Below, in pieces: positions 57,231-64,000 of a stretch of DNA of 64,000 nucleotides. The position numbers were made by a program, and so were the translations under genes. The stretch is taken from NCBI GenBank assembly GCA_033807775.1, contig CM066315.1:9552501-9616500 (forward strand). The letters run 5' to 3'. The notes beneath the pieces are model-generated. The model searched no databases. It was not told the origin of the DNA and saw only the letters and a list, made by a program, of their open reading frames with translations. Positions within the stretch are counted from its first letter, which is position 1. The number at the start of each line of letters is the position of its first letter. Source of the DNA: Saussurea involucrata. Its lineage: Eukaryota; Streptophyta; Magnoliopsida; Asterales; Asteraceae.

Positions 57231-57996
57231 GATTTTCTGGGTTTATTCATGGGTTTGAAGTCATCGAATCACAACCACCTGAATCATCTATATTCTTCTC
57301 CATTTAGTGGCGGGATGGGGAAAAAGAGAGGTTGGGTTTGGCCCACTTGTTAAACTAACCATTATGAACCACCAGAGAGGTTGTTGGTGCACCGTGAGAT
57401 CATCTTCCTGTTCATGGACTTTTGGTCGGTAGATTCAACGTCTCAGACTTCCGAAACTCATTTCGATGATCGTTGTTGTTTTTTGGGTCAGATTGGGAAG
57501 ACGTGGGACAATGATGATCAAGAAAATGAGAACCAACAAGAAAGCCTAGTCCATGTGGTGGTGAGGATCAAGAAAATGAGAACTAGCTCCCCAGATGAAC
57601 GCTCGATCCCTTCCCCTGAAACTCCACTGCTCATCGATATCTGCCCCTTTCCTAAGTTTTTACCCCAATTTTCATCATCGTGATTGATTGGAGCTCGTGG
57701 TTTCTTGGTATGTTGAAAGGGTGACAACCATTGGGATTGCTAAACCACCCAACTAAGGAATTCAAGTGAAGAAAAATGGGTGCAAAATTTCTACATTCAC
57801 TAACAGATGACAACCCAGATCTACAAACGCAAATAGGAGGCATGACAGGTGTTTTGTTCTTCGACCGCCACAATATGGTTGCCGGAAGGCGGTTTTCCGG
57901 CCACAACTCCAAGAGACTCCCTCTTCGTCGGTGATGGAGAAGACCATCGGAGAAGGTTGGGGGGAGGGGCGATGCGTGGTTCACGGTGTGTATATA
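57231..57996. other. Spacer of mixed composition, no gene recognised
   Basis: Moderate GC sequence with frames on both strands of up to about 110 codons; none resembles a family known to me. It may be a gene relic or the interior of an unrecognised element. Confidence 0.4.
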
Positions 57997-58663
57997 TGTA
58001 ACATCTCAATTTTTGTATCAAGTATTAAGATGGGTTTTATTAATAAATTATGATTTATTATGTGATAAATTAATATTAGAGTTTATCCCCGATTAAGTTT
58101 GTTAATTATTTTATGGAATTATAAGTTAAGGGATAGACTTTAATTTTAATTTAGAAGTTTGAGGGAATAAATCGTCATTTGATGGAAGTCAAGGGGCTGT
58201 TTGGTTTAAATGGTGAAAACCATTTACACTTCCACCGCCTCATTAGAATAAGAGGGGTGAGGTGTCACTCTTTTAGCTATTTTTTTGGTGCCTCTTTGTA
58301 TGTGTGTGTGTATTTTACGAGAGAAAGAGAGAAAGAATTGAGAATTAAGAAGGGAAAAGAAAGAAGAAGAGGAAAACAGAATTGTTCAGCTAGAAAAGAT
58401 CAACAACAATTTGTGGAACAAAGGTATCCATCTAACTTGAATTCTTCATTCTTGTAGATAAAGTTTAAGATGAGTTTAGAAATGGGTTTTGATAATTTGG
58501 AAAGAATGAGAAATCTGAGTTTATAATTCTGTTCTAATGGTAGTCTTAAGCATATCTGCACTTTTGTAGAATTTATTATGGCTTAAAACTATAGATTTAT
58601 GGGTTAGGTATGAATTCAGTGGGTTGAGACAGTTATGAATATCGCCATAGTTAATTGCGATAG

Positions 58664-60621
58664 TGTAACACCCTAAAATTCAGGGCCAATTTAAACCTCA
58701 AAATATACGCGTTATGATCATCAAAATATCAGACTTTTATAAACCAAAGGGATCATAAGTAAATTTCTATATATACACAAAGTCGTCTAACTTAAATAAT
58801 CTGATCAATTATACATCACAATAAGATCAACTAGATTATCTAAGGCTTGTCCCAAAAGTCATCAAAAGAATATCCTGATCCTTCGTTATCGCCAAGTCTG
58901 ATTCCCTTCAACTGTAATCTCACTTCCCAAACTATTTCCCAGAGCCGGTACCTGGTAAGACAATTTAATTTTGAAACATTAGGCTTTCGCCTAGTGAGAT
59001 TATCCAAATCAAATTAAAATTTAACAACTAAAATATTAACAGCTATATCAAACCTGTTATCAGCCATCTTACCATACCAAGCTCTTTTCAACCATTGGAA
59101 TCCACCTATTCCCTTACTTATGACTAATTCATCTAGTCATCATTTTATCAACGAGAATTACTATAAATCCCACCGGACTTATAAATAATTCTAACTCCCA
59201 GAAATTACAGTTTCCAAACCTGCTTCTTTCTGAATTAGGATGTCAAATCCTCAACAATAAAGATATCTCATCTTTCGCTTGAAATGGGAATTACCACTCC
59301 AAGTCTTCCATTCCTCATTTCGTTTCCTCCCCATCTTGAATCACTGGTCTCCCAAATGAGATTTTATTTTATCGCGATCAACAACCACCAGAGACCCTCA
59401 CAGATGATTCAAGATTCACTCCAACAACTAGAATTACATCTCAACAGTCCCTGACTAGTAAACGGTTCTCATTACACCGTACTTTATGCCCAGTAGACCA
59501 GATGTAGATTTCTAGCCAACGCCACACAATAAATATGTATTATCACTCATTCTATTGTATACTAAAGCTATACAATTCAACATATATTCTATATCTCTAT
59601 GTACAGAATAATAAATTCAACGATTATCCCCACTTTGCCATTTAGCATCGGGGATCAACACCTCAACAATTAACTACAGCTCCGGACTCATAAATAAGTC
59701 ATTACAATTTAACATAACATGGTTTTTATATCAACAACAGGGTTATAAACATATAACAAATAGCATATTCATATCAGATTGTAGCGAAAACCCCACTTCT
59801 CGCAACCCTCAAACTACTACTGAAAGTCCACAAAATTCGCAATCCACTGTAGCGAAAAGCTACACTTTTCGCAAGCCAAAGCTGCGAAAACCTCTACTTT
59901 TCGCAACCCACTGTAGCGAAAACCCCACTTCTCGCAACCCTCTATTGCGAAAACCTCAGAACTCGCAACCCTTGGTTGCGAAAAATATACTTTTCGCAAT
60001 ACACTGTTGCGCAAAGTCACTGTTCATCGTCACTTTCATTTGATTCAGTTCTCCATTTGACTCATTAAGCTTACCATATCTTAATCAAATCATACCATTG
60101 ATATTATATACAAGTATAACATATCTATAACACTTTTAATTGCTTAATTTTAACAAGAATGAATAACTCACCTGGGCTTTCTTGAACACAGTGTTCTTCC
60201 AAAATCAATGGCTTAATCAACAACTTAATCAAATCTGGGCAGAATACTACAACTCAATTCCATGGAGATGAATGATAACAACACAGAAAACATGTTCTAC
60301 CACAACAATCACCAACTGATTTCTCTTCTTTTCTTCTTTTCTTTCTTTCGACTTCTCTCTCTATGATACGTTCTATCTCTCTCGATATTCCTCTATTTTT
60401 TTCTTTTTAGAATACAACACAAAATCAGTATTATCAAATACTGATTAATTCCTAATGTGACACCTCACATAAAAACATGAGTCATTATTTAATTTCCAAA
60501 ATAAACCCCAAACTTCCAAAAATTGCCAATCAACCCTCTAAGTTAATTTTCTCAATATTAAATTGTACCAAAAATACAATTTATCTTTTATTAATTACAA
60601 TGAAAATTTTGGGGTGTTACA
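58664..60621 (-). mobile_element. Nested solo LTR, 1.96 kb, minus orientation, TSD GATAG
   Basis: On the plus strand it reads TGTAACACCC...GGGGTGTTACA, flanked by identical GATAG repeats (58659-58663 and 60622-60626). It contains, in reverse order, the same modules as the other LTRs: ACCAGGTACC and CTAGGC stem-loop at the left, a GCGAAAA/TTTTCGC array near 59780-60015, and a pyrimidine-rich tract (60320-60400). Confidence 0.93.
59780..60015. repeat. Array of alternating inverted GCGAAAA / TTTTCGC motifs in the nested LTR
   Basis: Around eleven motifs alternate between GCGAAAA and its reverse complement (or CTCGCAA variants), with spacers of 10-20 bases, so neighbours can pair as hairpins. 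It is the counterpart of the GTCGCAA/TTGCGAC array at 5950-6275, with a different motif. Confidence 0.87.
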
Positions 60622-60724
60622 GATAGTAATCTGCACGAATACAGTTAAGGGTAATGAATCCATATACACTAGATTTATTGGATAGTGTAGGATCGGTAAA
60701 GTATCATTGCTATTACTGTTTATA

Positions 60725-60890
60725 GCGAAACGTAAGGAATAGACAAATGTTATTCCCGTGTATCTTTGAAAGGGAGGAATAGACCAAATGTTATTCCCGT
60801 GTATCCTTGAAAAAGGAGGAATAGACAAATGTTATTCCCGTGTGCCCTTGAGATGATGGAATAGACGTAGATTTATTCGGAATTCCTGAT
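60725..60890. repeat. Tandem repeat of about 50 bases in the outer LTR
   Basis: Three clear units of GGAATAGAC(C)AAATGTTATT plus CCCGTGTATC(C/T)TTGAAA, and a fourth diverged unit (GGAATAGACGTAGATTTATT), which recurs near 60983. Confidence 0.88.
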
Positions 60891-61630
60891 ACGGTTGAGT
60901 GTAATGGATCCATAGGCACTAGTGGTTATGAACACGTGGAATAGATGAGGATTATTCGTTATTCTGATGTGTGTGAGAAATCGTAGAATAGACGTAGATT
61001 TATTCGGAATTCCCGATTTCTAAGGAAGAAAAAGGGATTGACAAGAGTGATTGTAATCTCTACTTCCTTTCCAAGAAATAGGCATGTGTATATTGCGATT
61101 TCTTGGATATGAGCATTAATCTAGAATCCGTGGAGATTCGTAGTGTGGCTCTGGACCATGAGAAATGACTGACTTAGTGTCAGGTCGTAGTCATGGAATC
61201 GGGTTTAACCCCATTATCGAAAGATGGTTACGCGTGTGATAAGAAAAAGGGTAAACAGGTTTGTTATGCCTTGTTTACATTGATTTGTATAAATATTATT
61301 TTGAAACTGAATGTTCTCACTAGGCGTTAGCCTAATAGTTTCAAATGATGTTTTCTTATCAGGTACTAGCTTTGGAAAATAAAAGGGATGTGGGATGAGA
61401 GCTTTTGGATTAGCAGTGAAGTTATTGAATACTGAGGTTTTGCATAGATTGCTTAAATAATCTAGTTAATCTGATTATAGTGACATAATTAGATTAATAG
61501 GTTATTTGAAGAATTCTATATATGTAAATACGATCCTCAAGGTTAAATCTCTGCTTATGTATAAAGGTTTAGAAAGTTTATGTTTAAATCTTGTTATAAA
61601 TTGAGGTTTAAATTAGCCCTGATTTTAGGG

Positions 61631-61674
<44 letters not shown>

Positions 61675-61734
61675 TAATATAATATAATATATAAAATTTA
61701 AAATTTAAAATATTTTATTTTAATTTTTAATAGA

Positions 61735-61928
61735 AAAGGACAAAAAAGTGTAAAAAGACAAAAACACCCCTCATTTAACTGAGTTTTTAACGGAGTTAAC
61801 GACAAGGAACCACTTTCAAAGCAAAATTCAAACAGTAAGGATTTTTACTGCACTTAATGAAGTTTAGGGACGATTTTCATAGAAACGTGTAAACCTCAGG
61901 GACCAAAATTGTAGCTTAGTCTACTAAT
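61735..61928. mobile_element. Diverged MULE-type MITE fragment
   Basis: It carries the family features GGGACCAAAATTGTAGCTTA at the right side and AACGGAGTTAACGACAAGGA in the middle, like the other GAGTAAATT-ended elements. The left end is unclear. Confidence 0.5.
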
Positions 61929-62043
61929 AATTACTATTATTTAAAATTATTTTTAATCATACCAATTATTTTTATATTATTATTGTTTTCAATTATTTTT
62001 GAACATATATTATTATCAAAAAGCAAATGTATCATTTTTAAAA

Positions 62044-62297
62044 GAGTTAATTGCATTTTTGGTCCCTGTGGTATGTTGATTTTCGCACTTTTGGTCCTTA
62101 GAAAATTTTTATTGCAAGAAAAACCCTGTGGTATACAGAAGTGCTCGGTTTTGGTCCCTCAGACTAACTCTGTTAGTTGCTCTCCCGTTAAACCCCTTCA
62201 TGTGCAAGGCACATGAGGGTATATCAGTCATTTTGCTCATTCTTTTGTTTTTCATTAAAAGCAACAAACTATAGGGACCGAATTGAAATTTACTCTT
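62044..62297. mobile_element. MULE-type MITE (GAGTTAATT ends), copy B
   Basis: The left end GAGTTAATTGCATTTTTGGT is inverse to the right end ACCGAATTGAAATTTACTC. It is the reverse-oriented relative of 56609-56866. Long TA runs lie immediately to its right. Confidence 0.83.

Positions 62298-62302
<5 letters not shown>

Positions 62303-62367
<65 letters not shown>
62303..62367. repeat. (TA)n microsatellite
   Basis: More than 30 TA units in an unbroken run. Confidence 0.97.
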
Positions 62368-62368
<1 letters not shown>

Positions 62369-62459
62369 CCAAAGGTGTTCTCCACCATCCTCATCACCAC
62401 CATTTCTTGATTTTCTTCAACAATGAAACAAAAATGGAGGTTTCAATAATATATATATA

Positions 62460-62836
62460 TATAGGGGTTAAATCATGTGAGAACCACAAATATGTTATAA
62501 ACCGTGAGAACCGATATAAAAAATATTTTTTTACATGAAAATTTTTCATCAAATGCTAGGATTTATTATATTCTACTTCAAATATATGTGTTTCATAATA
62601 TGATAGTTTCACATGGATTTGTTTCACCATATGAATATTTTTTACGAGTATTTTTCATTTCACTAGGTGAAACAAAATTCGTTTTTCACATGTAAACTTA
62701 TCATATGGTGAACACGAACATATGTGTAACAATATCTTAAATCATAGGTTTTGATGAAAAAAAATCATGTAAACAAAAAAATTTACATTGGTTCTCACGG
62801 GTTTATAACCTATTTGTGGTTTTCATTTGATTATCG

Positions 62837-62837
<1 letters not shown>
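62460..62837. mobile_element. Palindromic MITE flanked by TA repeats (Micron-like, copy 7)
   Basis: The left arm (ATAGGGGTTAAATCATGTGA, GAACCACAAATATGTTATAA) is inverse to the right arm (GGTTTATAACCTATTTGTGG, TTTTCATTTGATTATC). TA runs lie at both borders (62448-62462 and 62839-62879). The interior has MITE-like TTTTCATCAAA motifs and no coding capacity. Confidence 0.8.
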
Positions 62838-62879
<42 letters not shown>

Positions 62880-62880
<1 letters not shown>

Positions 62881-63240
62881 CATAAATCGTAAACCCATCA
62901 CATGACCCAATCGTAAACAATAAAATGAAGAGGTTTCGGTCGACCATCTCCATCACCGGAAAACCCACCCGTCTTCCGGTTATCTTCTCTGGCAGGACAA
63001 AATCACGGGGCTAATGGTTACATATAAACGAGAAAAGAAATAGAAGAGAGAGAGACTGAGAGAGTAGTTCGGAAACGAAACGAAATCGAAACCGGTGGGT
63101 TTTTGGAGATTTCAGACCGGTGGGTTTTTGTTTCCGGCGATCGGTGGTGGTGGTGCAGATACCGGGAAATTGGCTGATATAGCCATCTCAGAAACAGAAC
63201 TTGGAAAAATAGCCATTCCCTCTCCCGTTTTGCAAAAATA
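62880..63240. other. Spacer before a MULE-like ORF
   Basis: Moderate GC sequence, with a GAGAGAGAGACTGAGAGAG tract at 63046-63064 and GGTGGGTTTTTG repeated at 63093 and 63119. AAAATAGCCAT occurs twice (63206, 63234), a motif often seen in plant MULE terminal repeats. Confidence 0.4.
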
Positions 63241-63324
63241 GCCATGGGTCCGCACTTGACCCGACCCGACCCGACTGCGGACCACATTATATAGCTAAAA
63301 GACAAACAAATCATCCTTGACACG

Positions 63325-63402
63325 TTTTAGGGCCGGCACCGCACTTGCGCACCGCAAGTGCGGAGTGCGGACCGCAAGTGCGGAGTGCGCACCGGCCTAA
63401 AA
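63325..63402. repeat. GC-rich palindrome cluster
   Basis: CCGCACTTGCG (63339-63349) and its exact reverse complement CGCAAGTGCGG (63353-63363) are separated by three bases. The right half repeats once (CCGCAAGTGCGGAGTGCG). An outer pair, TTTTAGGGCCGG at 63325 and CCGGCCTAAAA ending 63402, encloses the whole. Two telo-box-like AACCCTAA motifs follow at 63401-63430. Confidence 0.88.
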
Positions 63403-63553
63403 CCCTAATTTGAAACCCTAACCCTAATTGCTATATATACTGATTTTTTCTATACGATTTTTGCCAAATTGTTTCAATTGCTATAAAACTAATATTTTCA
63501 AACCCTTCTCCAATTATTCAGATTCTTGTCTCTGTTTTCTAGCCTTTCTAAAA

Positions 63554-63711
63554 ATGAGTTCATTACCTGATAAAGTTAAGCTACGTATTTGGCCTGGGGG
63601 TTATTGGCAACAGAATGGGACGGAGTGGGAGTATGTTTCCGCACTCCCTATAATGCGGGTCATGGTGGCCCCCAATATTACACATTCTAAGCTGGTTAGG
63701 TGTGTTCTTAT
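63554..63711 (+). pseudogene. MULE transposase-like N-terminus cut by an LTR
   Basis: A frame begins MSSLPDKVKLRIWPGGYWQQ at 63554 and continues with a TEWEYVSALPIMRVMV segment for about 52 codons before the LTR starting at 63712. The GGYW...WEYV pattern resembles the N-terminal region of MULE transposases, but the identification is tentative. The remainder would be beyond the window. The start codon is preceded by AAAA and a T-rich, AT-rich leader with CTATATATAC at 63432. Confidence 0.45.
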
Positions 63712-64000
63712 TGTAACGCCCCAAAATCCGGGCCAATTTAAACCTCGAGTTACAACATGTTATGATAACAAAACTTCAACTTATATAGATAGCAAAGGAA
63801 TTAACCATCAATAGTGTAATTACAATACAGGATACTTCGAATAACCTATCAATCTAATCATGTCACTATAATCAGATTAATTGAGTTATCTAAGCTATCC
63901 TCCAAAAATCTCCTCTTTGTTAATTGCCACTTCTGCTACTCCAAAAACACTCGTCCCACAACCCTTTATTTGCCTGAGCCTGTACCTGGACCTGGTAAGA
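63712..64000 (-). mobile_element. Gypsy-type LTR, minus orientation, truncated by the window end
   Basis: It begins TGTAACGCCCCAAAATCCGG on the plus strand, i.e. the inverse of an LTR end GGGGCGTTACA, and resembles the start of the LTR at 58664 (CAATTTAAACCTC, AATCTAATCATG-like, ACCTGGTAAGA). The rest lies outside. Confidence 0.82.

Larger units (their letters stand above)
57997..61640 (+). mobile_element. Gypsy-type LTR, plus orientation, split by a nested solo LTR
   Basis: It begins TGTAACATCTCAATTTTTGT at 57997, has a GA-rich tract (58318-58380), is interrupted at 58664-60621, and continues with tandem repeats, the CTAGGC stem-loop (about 61317-61337), a TATCAGGTACTAGC motif and AGCCCTGATTTTAGGG near 61615. 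Its expected GTGTTACA end is lost in the TA run that follows. Without the insertion it is about 1.7 kb. Confidence 0.85.

Noticed and set aside
56896..57258. 120-codon His/Thr-rich frame
   Set aside because: It is a translation of the CCACCATCTCC minisatellite and has no conserved domain or gene context.

Overview
The window is plant nuclear DNA, almost certainly from a eudicot. The evidence is spliced genes of plant-only families (a CHASE-domain cytokinin receptor kinase, a CG-1 calmodulin-binding transcription activator, a DUF3339 membrane peptide), GT-AG introns throughout, AT-rich spacers, and a dense, nested load of plant transposons. An asterid, perhaps a composite, would fit, but that is an impression and not a demonstrated placement. 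There is no bacterial, phage or CRISPR content.

Three host genes are clear. (1) A histidine kinase 3-type cytokinin receptor on the plus strand (CDS 15762-20728, ten exons, about 1007 residues). (2) A CAMTA4-type transcription activator on the minus strand (CDS 43093 down to 34935, ten exons, about 916 residues); its fifth intron is swollen to 3.6 kb by three foldback elements. (3) A 69-residue DUF3339 protein at 47318-47527. A weak possible fourth gene lies on the minus strand around 48.2-52.2 kb, possibly split by a Copia insertion.

The rest is transposon strata. 1-7835: a large LTR retrotransposon with 2.56-kb LTRs and no coding interior (LARD-like), inserted in the left terminal repeat of a MuDR-like element (7836-12459). 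That element carries a four-exon transposase and a convergent GRF zinc-finger gene. 12.5-15 kb: foldback and hAT-type MITEs and a solo LTR. 21.9-34.7 kb: two Helitron 3' ends, one nearly complete Helitron with a broken helicase, two solo LTRs in opposite orientation, a 5'-truncated LINE with clear target duplication, and three copies of one MITE family. 42.4-47 kb: MITEs with 3-, 8- and 9-bp duplications and LINE tails. 48.6-52 kb: a Copia element lacking gag. 52.4-54.4 kb: two abutting Harbinger-like elements. 54.6-64 kb: a MULE deletion derivative, nested Gypsy-type LTRs, MITEs and a MULE-like ORF cut by an LTR.

The points most worth a second look are: the LTR family whose members share a fixed modular layout, including a CTAGGC stem-loop and a fast-changing array of short GC-rich motifs at the same place; the MuDR-like two-gene element in which a GRF zinc-finger gene takes the place of the usual second gene; and at least seven palindromic elements of unrelated interior, nearly all flanked by TA microsatellites (Micron-like). 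All coordinates were derived by reading the sequence by eye. Splice sites are predictions supported by reading frame and family similarity.
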